DNA from: Blepharisma japonicum
Lineage: Eukaryota; Ciliophora; Heterotrichea; Heterotrichida; Blepharismidae
Direction: 5' to 3'
DNA: 64,000 nt
Assembly: GCA_949751835.1 (NCBI GenBank)
Contig: CATKHK010000018.1
Span: 124,001-188,000, forward strand
Part shown: positions 1 to 9,942 of the stretch, piece by piece
Numbering within the stretch: position 1 is the stretch's first letter
Layout: each line of letters opens with the position of its first letter
The notes under the pieces: model-generated
Database searches by the model: none
What the model saw: only the letters and a program-made list of their open reading frames with translations
What the model was told of the DNA's origin: nothing
Translations under genes and position numbers: made by a program

Positions 1-573
1 ATAATTAATTTGACCTCAAAAAGTTATATGCTTATAGATAAAATTATTCATAATATTCATTGGTCATTAAATACATTTTCCATTTATGGAATATACTGAA
101 TTTATTTGGATTTTTATTCTCTTTGCTAAAACAGAATTATCAAATGAAAGTTTTCTCCTTTTTTCTGCTTTGCAGGTTTGAAATCAAAGATTTAGCTCAT
201 TTCCTTGACTAATCTGCACATTAGGTGGTGAAATAATTATTGATGTAAGTCTATTCAACATTGTTGAGTTTTCTTTTGATATTTTTTCGTTAGAACTATA
301 TGAGCATTATATCTATCAGTTAAAGATTTGGAATTATAGCAGTGATTATATCGCTTCAGAGGTAAATTGTCTAATGATGAATGAGATCGTTGAATTTCTT
401 CAATTTTTTTCTTATGAGACTCCTGTTACTTGTTTTAATTCATGTGACATTATTTTTAATTAATTATTATGATGAATTTTGAGTGAATTATATTCTATTC
501 GTAAAGCATAAATCACAGTATTTATAATCTGCAAAATATGCTTAATCTTAGTATTTTAAATAGTTTACAATAA
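1..573 (+). other. End of an upstream kinase copy and 5' leader of copy 1
   Basis: The first eight bases complete a kinase open reading frame (AAT AAT TAA ending). The following ~565 bases are nearly identical to 5087-5650, the leader of copy 5651. They include AT-rich stretches and conserved boxes also present before the other copies. They probably hold the promoter, but no element can be named. Confidence 0.75.
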
Positions 574-1791
574 ATGGTTTCTAGTCTTCCAAACTGGGAG
601 CTTCCTCCTAGATATCAACTCAAACGACAGATTGGGCAAGGTGCATATGGATCTGTCTGTGAAGCAATTGATCTTCAAACTGGTGAAAAAGTGGCTATCA
701 AATGCATAGAGAAAATTTTCGATAACAAAATTTTGGCAACTAGGATTCTAAGAGAGACTAAGATAATGAGAAAATTACATCACCATAATATCATAAAAAT
801 CAAGAATATTCTGCTGCCTTCTCAACCAGAATTGTTTAATACTGTTTATATTGTGATGGAGCATGTATACAAAGACCTTAAAAAAGTTACAAGATCCCCT
901 ACATTCCTCGACCGCGCCCAGGTAAAGTGGTTGATGTATCAAGCTATTTGTGGATGCCGATATATGCATTCAGCAAATATTTTTCATCGCGATATTAAGC
1001 CTGGAAATATTTTAATAAGCTCAGACTGTTGACTTAAGATTTGTGATTTTGGACTTTCTAGAAGTTATCAAGGACTGAATAGAAACTTCCAAAATGCGGC
1101 AAATAATCAAGTAGGGTCCAATGAGGTGCAAGGGATAGAAAGAAACTTTAATAGCGTGACCAGAAGAATTCTTACTGATCATGTTGTGACCAGAAATTAT
1201 AGGGCTCCAGAAGTGATTTTACTTGAAAGACAATATGGAAAGGAAATCGATATATGAAGTCTTGGCTGTGTCTTTGCAGAACTGCTTGGAATGATCTCAG
1301 AAAACATTCCGCAATTTATAGATAGAGGTCCTCTTTTCCCTGGAAAAAGCTGTTTCCCATTATCACGTGACTCTAGTCCAAATAATCAAAGGGGAGGATT
1401 CCCATCTTCTAATAGTGATCAATTGAACATGATTTTTAGGATTATAGGAACTCCATCAGACGATGACTGTTCTTTTATATCAGATCCAGTTGCTTTAAAT
1501 TATGTTAGATCCTTTCCAGTTACTGACCCCGTAGACCTTCGCGAACTGTATCCTGGGTCGACTCCTGAAGAATTGGATCTTTTGTCGAGACTTTTAACTT
1601 TTTCACCAATAAAGCGAATTACTTTAGATCAAGCTTTAGAGCATCCTTATTTTCATGATGTAAGATGCCCTGAGTTAGAGATCTTAGCGAGTGTTCGAGC
1701 TAATTTTATCTTTGATAGAGAAGAAGCATTAGATTTGCAAACACTCAGAGGTCTTTTTAGAAGAGAAGTTGAAAGATATAACAATAATTAA
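574..1791 (+). CDS. MAPK-like protein kinase, array copy 1 (intact catalytic residues)
   Basis: This is a 405-residue CMGC-type kinase, open from ATG to TAA once TGA is read as Trp (codons at 1030 and 1255; the second is the W of DIWSLGC). Visible parts are the glycine loop GQGAYG (residues 21-26), VAIK with K43, HRDIKPGN with D140 and K142, DFG at 158-160, YRAPE and the CMGC insert. The activation segment is unusually long, about 35 extra residues after DFG. The MAPK dual-phosphorylation motif T-x-Y reads T201-D-H203, so the Tyr is missing. It is probably an active kinase with altered activation. Substrate and pathway are not visible. The start matches the other copies. Confidence 0.9.
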
Positions 1792-2646
1792 TTTGACCTC
1801 AATAAGTTATATGTTTGCAGATAAGCTATTTATAATTGTTTATTGGTCATTAAACATTTAAAAATAAAATTATTTTTCATATCTTCTCTGAGCTTCCATT
1901 CTCTTTAATGATCTCGCACTCTTTTGATGCTCAATAAATTGGTGTGGGCATTTTTCTAGCAATTTATCAACGTATTTATGGAGAGGATCTACCTCAGTCA
2001 TATCTCTAGAAAGTTTTATTACTATTGCTATACTTAAATCTAAGGTGCAAATTGAAACATTACATTACATTACATTACTGTGCAAATTGAAACAGATTTT
2101 TAGCTCTGATTTGAAAGTGATATTAAGACCAACAAATTTTATTTGACTTATTCTTTCTTTTTCTTTTTAAATCGCTTTATTTTACCGATTGTTTATACTT
2201 TCTTCAAATTTGGTGAAATTTATTTGGCTTTTGTTTGCTAATTAATCTCTTCGCAAAAGCAACGCGATGAAATTAAAGTTTTCTTCTTTTTTCTGCTTTA
2301 CAATTGTGAGACCAAAGACTCAGTTCATTTTCTTGAATAATCTGCACATTAGGTGGCGAATTAATTATTGATAAAAGTCTGTTCATTTTTTTATATTTTT
2401 TCGTTTATTGCTGCGGAGGTAAATTGTCTAATGATGAATGAGATTGCTGAGTTTCTTCAATTTTTTTTTGAGACTCCTGCTGCTTTTTTCAATTCACACA
2501 TTGAAGATATCTGAAAATGGCATTAATTTTAATTAATTATTATGATGGATTTTGAGAGAATTATATTCTATTCGTCAAGCATAAATCACAGTATTTATAA
2601 TCTGCAAAATATGATTAATCTTAGTAATTTAAATCCTTTACAATTA
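1792..2646 (+). other. Long array spacer: 3' flank, LMBR1 debris, kinase leader
   Basis: The first ~75 bases are the kinase 3' flank, also seen after 6871 and 9825. Positions 1872-2043 are a minus-strand scrap of the LMBR1 gene. The remainder, about 2085-2646, is a kinase leader shared with 7190-7761. A short ACATT pentamer tract sits at about 2060-2078, where the sister spacer carries different sequence. Confidence 0.8.
1872..2043 (-). pseudogene. LMBR1-like gene fragment in array spacer
   Basis: About 170 bases closely match the 3' part of exon 1 of the LMBR1-like gene at about 10937-11107 (roughly residues 202-259). They lie in the same orientation relative to the kinase. Both ends of the gene are missing and there is no usable reading frame. 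The sister spacer has the same scrap at 6951-7122, so the loss predates the last block duplication. Confidence 0.85.
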
Positions 2647-3048
2647 ATGTCATATAGATTTCCAAAATAGGAGCTTCCTCCTAGATATCAACTTACACGA
2701 AAACTTGGGCAAGGTAGATTTGGATCTGTCTGTGAAGCAATTGATCTTCAAACTGGTGAAAAAGTGGCTATCAAAAACATGAAGGCTCTTTTTGATAACC
2801 AAATTGTTGCAACTAGGATTCTGAGATTTTGTCAATTAAATCCTTAGATCACCTCAATATCATAAAAATCAAGAATATTCTGCTGCCTCCTTCTCAGTCA
2901 GAGTTATTTAATACTCTTTATATTGTGATGGAGTGTGCAGATTATGATCTTCAAAAAGCTACAAGATCAAATCTTTTCTACGGCTACGGTCAGGTAAAGT
3001 TATTGATGTATCAAGCTATTTGTGGATGCCGATATATGCATTCAGCAT
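2647..3048 (+). pseudogene. Broken MAPK-like kinase copy 2
   Basis: This copy is homologous to the first ~150 codons of copy 7762. A TAG at 2668-2670 stands where the others have the Trp of NWELPP (TGG to TAG). An indel near 2827 shifts the frame in the aC-helix region. Homology stops abruptly after the YMHSA codons at about 3048, before the catalytic HRD. Everything downstream is unrelated sequence, so no C-lobe exists. It is a dead remnant, and its leader is intact. Confidence 0.9.
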
Positions 3049-3871
3049 CTGATCCAACCAGAAACCGCCCCCAGCCTCTAAAAGACAAACTACCTAGGAC
3101 TTAAAGTCATAATAAAAAATATTTAATGATTTATAATGTAAATCTTAAAATCTGTTTTAGAGGAAAAAGAGAAGTAATTATTATAAAAAATAACCGTTTG
3201 AATAATGAAATTCTATTAAATAGGTTTAAAATATGCTTATTGCATTGCCTTTACTTCGTCTTTTACTAAGACCAGCAAGTTTTGGCTCTCATGATTTGAC
3301 TTATTCTTTCTTTTTCTTCTTATATCACTCTATTTTATTGATTGTTTATACTCTTCTTCAAATTTACTGAAATTTATTTGGCTTTTGGTACAAATTATTC
3401 TCTTCGCCAAAGCAACGTTATCAAATGAAAATTTTCTTCTTTTTTCTACTTTGCAGGTTTGAGACCAAAGATTTAGCTCATTGCCTTGACTAATCTGCAC
3501 ATTAGGTGGTGAATTAATTATTGATGTAAGTCTGCTCAACATTGTTGAGTTTTTTTTGATATTTTTTCGTTTAGAACTATATGAGCATTACATCTATCAG
3601 TTAAGGATTTGCAATTATAGCAGTGATTATATCGCTTCGGAGGTAAATTGTCTAATGATGAATGAGATCGTTGAATTTCTTCAATTTTTTCTTATGAGAC
3701 TCCTGCTGCTTTTTTCAATTCACCCATTGAAGATAACTCGAAAGTGACATTATTTTAAATTAATTATTACAAGGGATTTTGAGTGAATTTTATGTTCTTC
3801 TTCTAGCATAAATCAGAGTATTTATAATTTTTAAAGTATGCTTAGCAGTCTAAATAACTATTTTAAAATTA
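3049..3871 (+). other. Breakpoint sequence and leader of copy 3
   Basis: About 3049-3240 matches neither the kinase nor LMBR1, and marks the deletion junction of copy 2. From about 3265 on, the sequence resembles the other kinase leaders and joins the ATG at 3872. I see no gene here. Confidence 0.6.
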
Positions 3872-5089
3872 ATGGCATCCAGCCTTCCAAACTGGGAGCT
3901 TCCTCCTAGATATCAACTCACACGAAAGATTCGGCAAGGTGGATATGGATCTGTCTGTGAAGCTAATGATCTTCAAACTGGTGAAAAAGTGGCTATCAAA
4001 TGCATCAAAGCTCTTTTCGATAACCAAATTGTTGCTACCAGAATGCTAAGAGAGATTTCGATCATGAGATCCTTAAATCACCCCACAATCATAAAAATCA
4101 AGAAAATTCTGCTGCCTTCTCAACCAGAATTGTTTAATACTATTTATATTGTGATGGAGCATGCAGACACAGACCTTAAAAAAGTTACAAGATCCCCTAT
4201 ATTCCTCGACCACACCCAGGTAAAGGTGTTGATGTATCAAGCTATTTGCGGATGCCGATATATGCATTCAGCAAATATTTTTCATCGCAATATTGAGCCT
4301 GGAAATATTTTAATAAACTCAAATTTTTCGCTTAAGATTTGTGATTTTTGACTTTCTAGAAGTTATCAAGGACTGAATCAAAACTTCCAAAATGCCGCAA
4401 ATAATCAATTAGAGTCCAATGAGGCGCAAGGGATAGAAAGAAACTTTGAAAGAGTGACCAGAAGAAAACTTACTCAGCATGTTGTGTTGAGATATTATAG
4501 GGCTCCAGAAGTGATTTTACTTGAAAAACAATATGGAAAGGAAATCGATATATGAAGTCTTGGCTGTGTCTTTGCAGAACTGCTTGGAATGATCTCAGAA
4601 AATATTCCGAAATATATAGATAGAGCTCCTCTTTTCCCTGGAAAAAGCAGTTTCCCATTATCACCTGACTCTAGTCCAAATAATCAAAGGGGAGGATTCC
4701 CATCTTCTAATAATGATCAATTGAACATGATTTTTAGGATTATAGGAACTCCATCAGATGATGACTGTTCTTTTATATCAGATCCACATGCTTTAAACTA
4801 TGTTAGATCCTTTCCAGTTACTGACCCAGTAGACCTTCACGAACTGTATCCTGGGTCGACTTCTGAAGAATTGAATCTTTTATTGAGGCTTTTAACTTTT
4901 TCACCAATAAAGCGAATTACTTTAGATCAAGCTTTAGATCATCCTTATTTTCGTGATATAAGGCATCCCGATCTAGAGAGCTTAGCGAGTGTTCCAGCTG
5001 ATTTTATCTTTGATAGAGGAGAAGAATTAGACATGCAAGCACTCAGAGATCTTTTTAGAAGAGAAATTGAAAGATATAACAATAATTAA
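3872..5089 (+). CDS. MAPK-like pseudokinase, array copy 3
   Basis: This is a full-length 405-residue copy (TGA=Trp at 4349 and 4553) whose frame is intact while several catalytic residues are changed. The glycine loop starts with Arg (R21-Q-G). The catalytic Asp is Asn (HRN, N140). The catalytic-loop Lys is Glu (E142). DFG has become DFW, because GGA changed to TGA (W160). VAIK Lys43 and YRAPE remain. The T-x-Y motif reads T-Q-H. By kinase-family rules it should be unable to transfer phosphate, yet no stop or frameshift has built up, so it may act as a scaffold or decoy. It could also be a very recent casualty. Confidence 0.88.
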
Positions 5090-5650
5090 TTTGACCTCAA
5101 AAAGTTATATGCTTATAGATAAAATTATTCATAATATTCATTGGCCATTAAATACATTTTCCATTTATGGAATATACTGAATTTTTTGGCTTTTTATTCT
5201 CTTTGCTAAACTAGAATTATCAAATAAAAGTTTTCTCCTTTTTTCTGCATTTCAGGTTTGAGACCAAAGATTTAGCTCATTTCCTTGACTAGTCTGCACA
5301 TTAGGTGGCGAATTGATTATTGATGTAAGTATGCTCAACATTGTTGAGTTTTCTTTTGATATTTTTTCGTTAGAACTATATGAGCGTTACATCTATCAGT
5401 TAAAAATTTAGAATTATAGCAGTGATTATCGCTTTGGAGGTAAATTGTCTAATGATGAATGAGATCGTTGAATTTCTTCAATTTTTCTTATGAGACTCCT
5501 GTTACTTGTTTTAATTCATGTGACATTATTTTTAATTAATTATTATGATGAATTTTGTGTGAATTATATTCTATTCGTAAAGCATAAATCACAAATATTT
5601 ATAATCTGCAAAATATGATTAATCTTAGTAATTTAAATCGTTTACAATAA
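5090..5650 (+). other. Short array spacer and leader of copy 4
   Basis: The spacer is near-identical to 9-573. It holds the kinase 3' flank followed by the leader. No LMBR1 debris and no separate gene are visible. Confidence 0.75.
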
Positions 5651-6871
5651 ATGGAATCTAGTCTTCCAAACTGGGAGCTTCCTCCTAGATATCAACTTAC
5701 ACGAAAACTTGGGAAAGGTACATATGGATCTGTCTGTGAAGCTAATGATCTTCAAACTGGTGAAAAAGTGGCTATCAAATGCATAGAGAAAATTTTCGAC
5801 AACAAAATTTTGGCAACTAGGATTCTAAGAGAGATTTCGATCATGAGATCCTTAAATCACCATAATATCATAAAAATCAAGAATATTCTGCTGCCTTCTC
5901 AACCAGAATTGTTTAATACTGTTTATATTGTGATGGAGTATGTACACACAGACCTTCAAAAAATTTCAAAATCCCCTACATTCCTACTCCACGAACAGGT
6001 AAAGGTGTTGATGTATCAAGCTATTTGTGGATACCGATATATGCATTCAGCAAATATTTTTCATCGCGATATTAAGCCTGGAAATATTTTAATAAGCACA
6101 GACTGTCGACTTAAGATTTGTGATTTTGGACTTTCTAGAAGTTATCAAGGACTGAATCAAACCTTCCAAAATGCCGCAAATAATCACTTAGAGTCCAATG
6201 AGGCGCAAGGGATAGAAAGAAACTTTGAAAGAGTGACCAGAAGAATTCTTACTGATCATGTTGTGTCGAGATATTATAGGGCTCCAGAAGTGATTTTACT
6301 TGAAGCACAATATGGAAAGGAAATCGATATATGAAGTCTTGGCTGTGTCTTTGCAGAAATGCTTGGAATGATTTCAGAAAACATTCCGCAATTTATAGAT
6401 AGAGGTCCTCTTTTCCCTGGAAAAAGCTGTTATCCATTATCACCTGATTCTAGTCCAAATAATCAAAGGGGAGGATTCCCATCTTCTAATAGTGATCAAT
6501 TGAGCATGATTTTTAGGATCATAGGAACTCCATCAGACGAAGACTGTTCTTTTATATCAAATCCAATTTTTTTAAATTATGTTAGATCCTTTCCAGTTAC
6601 TGACCCCGTAGACCTTCGCGAATATTATCCTGGGTCGACTCCTGAAGAATTGGATCTTTTGTCGAGACTTTTAACTTTTTCACCAATAAAGCGAATTACT
6701 TTAGATCAAGCTTTAGAGCATCCTTATTTTCATGGTTGTGAAAGATTCCCTGGGCTGGAGACATTAGCGAGTGCTCCAGCTGATTTTATCTTTGATAGAG
6801 AAGAAGAATTAGATTTGCAAAGACTCAGAGTTCTTTTTAGAAGCGAAGTTCAAAGATATAACAATAATTAA
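5651..6871 (+). CDS. MAPK-like protein kinase, array copy 4 (intact catalytic residues)
   Basis: This 406-residue kinase has one TGA=Trp codon at 6332, in DIWSLGC. The glycine loop GKGTYG, VAIK, HRDIKPGN, DFG and YRAPE are all canonical. The activation motif is T-D-H, as in copy 1. One extra residue near the C-terminus (FHGCERF) separates it from copies 1 and 3. It is the tail member of the 5.1 kb block equivalent to copy 1. It is likely catalytically active; its role is unknown. Confidence 0.9.
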
Positions 6872-7761
6872 TTTGACCTCAATAAGTTATATGCTTGCAG
6901 ATAAGCTATTTATAATTGTTTATTGGTCATTAAACATTTAAATAAAATTATTTTTCATATCTTCTCTGAGCCTCCATTCTCTTTAATGATCTCGTACTCT
7001 TTTGATGCTCAATAAATTGGTGTGGGCATTTTTCTAGCAATTTATCAACGTATTTATGGAGAGGATCTACCTCAGTCATATCTCTAGAAAGTTTTATTAC
7101 TATTGTTATACTTAAATCTAAGTAATAATTCAGGTGTCATGGACCATATTTTTTCTAATCGATTGATTTTTTGGTTAGAATGATCTATTAAGGTGCAAAT
7201 TGAAACAGATTTTTAGCTCTGATTTGAAAGTGATATTAAGACCAGCAAATTTTATTTGACTTATTCTTTCTTTTTCTTTTTAAATCGCTTTATTTTACCG
7301 ATTGTTTATACTTTCTTCAAATTTGGTGAAATTTATTTGGCTTTTGTTTGCTAATTAATCTCTTCGCAAAAGCAACGCGATGAAATTAAAGTTTTCTTCT
7401 TTTTTCTGCTTTACAATTGTGAGACCAAAGACTCAGTTCATTTTCTTAAATGATCTGCACATTAGGTGGCGAATTAATTATTGATAAAAGTCTGTTCATT
7501 TTTTTAATATTTTTTCGTTTATTGCTGCAGAGGTAAATTGTCTAATGATGAATGTGATTGTTGAATTTCTTGAATTTTTTTTGTGAGACTCCTGCTGCTT
7601 TTTTCAATTCACACATTGAAGATATCTGAAAGTGGCATTAATTTTAATTAATTATTATGAGGCATTTTGTGAGAATTATATTCTATTCGTCAAGCATAAA
7701 TCACAGTATTTATAATCTGCAAAATATGATTAATCTTAGTAATTTAAATCATTTACAATTA
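6872..7761 (+). other. Long array spacer: LMBR1 debris and leader of copy 5
   Basis: The layout repeats 1792-2646: kinase 3' flank, LMBR1 scrap (6951-7122), then the leader. About 60 bases at 7123-7190 are absent from the sister spacer, which has an ACATT tract instead. The open frame running from 7657 into the kinase is leader sequence shared with copies that cannot be translated that way, so I do not count it as coding. Confidence 0.75.
6951..7122 (-). pseudogene. LMBR1-like gene fragment in array spacer (second)
   Basis: This is the near-identical sister of 1872-2043. It corresponds to about 10937-11107 of the LMBR1-like gene. It is a short internal scrap with no start, stop or long frame. 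Confidence 0.85.
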
Positions 7762-8982
7762 ATGGCATCTAGACTTCCAAATTGGGAGCTTCCTCCTAGA
7801 TATCAACTTACACGAAAACTTGGGCAAGGTAGATATGGATCTGTCTATGAAGCTAATGATCTTCAAACTGGTGAAAAAGTGGCTATCAAATGCATAGAGA
7901 AAATTTTCGATAACCAAAAAGTTGCAACTAGGATTCTAAGAGAGATTTCGATCATGAGATCCTTAAATCACCCCACAATCATAAAAATCAAGAATATTCT
8001 GCTGCCTCCTTCTCAGCCTGAGTTATTTAATACTCTTTATATTGTGATGGAGTGTGCAGATTATGATCTTCAAAAAGCTACAAAATTCAATCTTTTCTAC
8101 GACCACAATCAGGTAAAGGTATTGATGTATCAAGCTATTTGTGGATGCCGATATATGCATTCAGCAAATATTTTTCACCGCGATATTAAGCCTGGAAATA
8201 TTTTAATAAATAAGGACTGATCGCTTAAGATTTGTGATTTTGGACTCGCTAGAAGTTATCAAGGACTGAATAGAAACTTCCAAAATGCTGCAAATAATCA
8301 AGTAGAGTCCAATGAGGTGCAAGGGATAGAAAGAAACTTTAATATCGTGACCGGAAGAATTCTTACCCAGTATGTTGCGTCGAGATATTATAGGGCCCCA
8401 GAAGTGATTTTACTTGAAAGACAATATGGAAAGGAAATCGATATATGAAGTCTTGGCTGTGTCTTTGCAGAACTGCTTGGAATGATTTCAGAAAACATTC
8501 CACACTGAGTAGACAGAGGTCCTCTTTTCCCTGGACAAAGCTGTTTTCCATTCTCACCTGATTCTAGTCCAAATAATCAAAGAGGAGGATACCCATCTTC
8601 TAATAACGATCAATTGAGCATGATTTTTAGGATTATAGGAACTCCATCAGACGATGACTGTTCTTTTATATCAGATCAAACCGCTTTAAATTATGTTAGA
8701 TCCTTTCCAGTTACTGATCCTCTAAACCTTTGCGAACTGTATCCTGGGTCAACTCCTGAAGAATTGAATCTTTTGTCGAGACTTTTAACTTTTTCACCAA
8801 TAAAGCGAATTACTTTAGATCAAGCTTTAGATCATCCTTATTTTCGTGGTATAAGGCACTCTGAGCTAGAGACATTAGCAAGTGTTCGAGCTGATTTTAT
8901 CTTTGATAGAGAAGAAGAATTAGATTTGCAAAGACTCAGAGATCTTTTTAGAAGCGAAGTTGAATGATACAACAATAATTAA
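7762..8982 (+). CDS. MAPK-like protein kinase, array copy 5 (retains T-x-Y)
   Basis: This 406-residue kinase has four TGA=Trp codons (8218, 8446, 8506, 8965). It has the glycine loop GQGRYG, VAIK, HRDIKPGN, DFG and YRAPE. Alone in the array it keeps a full MAPK activation motif, T202-Q-Y204, followed by VASRYYRAPE. It is therefore the best candidate for the ancestral, dually phosphorylated enzyme. The start at 7762 (MASRLPNWELPP) is chosen over an upstream in-frame ATG at 7657 because it aligns with every other copy. Confidence 0.9.
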
Positions 8983-9077
8983 TTTGACCTCTATAAATTA
9001 TGGTTGGCCAATATACTTGAAGGTAAAACAATTCATAATAGTTCATTGGTAATGAACCATTTAAGAATAAAATTACT

Positions 9078-9487
9078 TTTATTCAATGGTGCAGCTATGC
9101 CGGTTTTTCTTTCTTCTGCCAAGCTTTTTCCTGATATGCTCATACTTAGATCTTATTTGTGCATTGTATCCTCCAAACTCTACAAAGCTTCCAAACGGCT
9201 TTATTATGCCTTTACTTCCTAGCTCTCTCTATCAGACCTTGCTTTATGTAGTAGTGACTTTTCTTCAAGCAATTTTGCATCATCAATCTTATTTGCAAAT
9301 AATATTGGCCTATCTCCATTTTTTCTATTAATCTCGCATTAAAATTGTTCGGGAAAAACAGCGTAAATCCTTGGCCAAAAATTGTCACTAAGTCAATAAA
9401 CCATTACTTTATTGAACTGTGTATGTTTGGCTTTAATAAATAACAAAAAGTTATAGCATACTGATGGTGTTAGACGGGCAATAAAAC
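9078..9487 (-). pseudogene. 3' end of LMBR1-like gene, decayed copy
   Basis: The sequence aligns with about 9962-10405, the last ~150 codons of the LMBR1-like gene, with internal deletions. It follows kinase copy 5 and is cut at about 9487, where a kinase remnant begins. It shows that the convergent kinase-LMBR1 pair was duplicated together. Confidence 0.88.
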
Positions 9488-9825
9488 TACATCAGATGAT
9501 AGCTGTTATTTTATATAAGATCCAAAGCGCTTTAAATTATTTTAGATCCTTTCCAGTTACTGATCCTCTAGACATTCACGAACTATATCCTAGGTTAACT
9601 CATGGTGAATTGAATCTTTTGACGAGATTTTTAACTTTTCCACCAATAAAGCGAATAGTCTTAGACCAATCTCTAGAGTATCCTTATTTTCATGGTATAA
9701 GGCCTTCTCAGCTGGAATGCTTAGCGAGTGTTCCAGCTGATTTAATCCTAGATAGAAAGAAGAATTAGATTTGCAAACACTTAGAAATCTTTATATAACA
9801 GAAATTGAAATTAAAACAATAATTA
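9488..9825 (+). pseudogene. C-terminal remnant of a MAPK-like kinase
   Basis: The translation keeps RSFPVTDP, LLTRFLTFPPIKR and the C-terminal tail, with more substitutions than any other copy and a shifted end. It covers only the last ~105 codons; the catalytic domain is absent. The adjoining 3' flank runs into the living LMBR1 gene, which marks the original right border of the kinase. Confidence 0.85.
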
Positions 9826-9942
9826 ATTTGGCCTCAATAAGTTATATGTTTTAGAGAAAATTATTTATAATAGTTGATTGGTCATTAACCATTTAAGAAT
9901 AAACTTAACTATTCTAACTTATTTTCCTTGAGTATAATAAAT

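Larger units (their letters stand above)
1..9825 (+). repeat. Tandem array of MAPK-like kinase genes with higher-order ~5.1 kb duplication
   Basis: Kinase copies lie head to tail at 574, 2647 (broken), 3872, 5651 and 7762, with a 3' remnant at about 9488-9825. Positions 1-8 are the last codons and TAA of one more copy. Two spacer types alternate. A short spacer precedes copies 574 and 5651. A long spacer with debris of the neighbouring LMBR1 gene precedes 2647 and 7762. Positions 1-3048 therefore correspond to about 5082-8164, a block duplicated with a ~5.1 kb period. Leaders share the same sequence, ending in a TTTACAAT(T/A)AATG-like start context. Seen directly; the order of duplication is inferred. 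Confidence 0.9.

Noticed and set aside
2055-2080. ACATT tandem tract as a telomere-like repeat
   Set aside because: Only about four short units, inside the array spacer, and unlike ciliate telomere units.
7657-7761. Upstream in-frame ATG of kinase copy 5
   Set aside because: The extra 35 codons are leader sequence shared with copies where it is not in frame, and all other copies start at the M-x-S-x-LPNWELPP site.
1-9825. Mobile element as cause of the kinase repeats
   Set aside because: No transposase, terminal repeats or target-site duplications; unit borders are explained by duplication of the kinase-LMBR1 pair.
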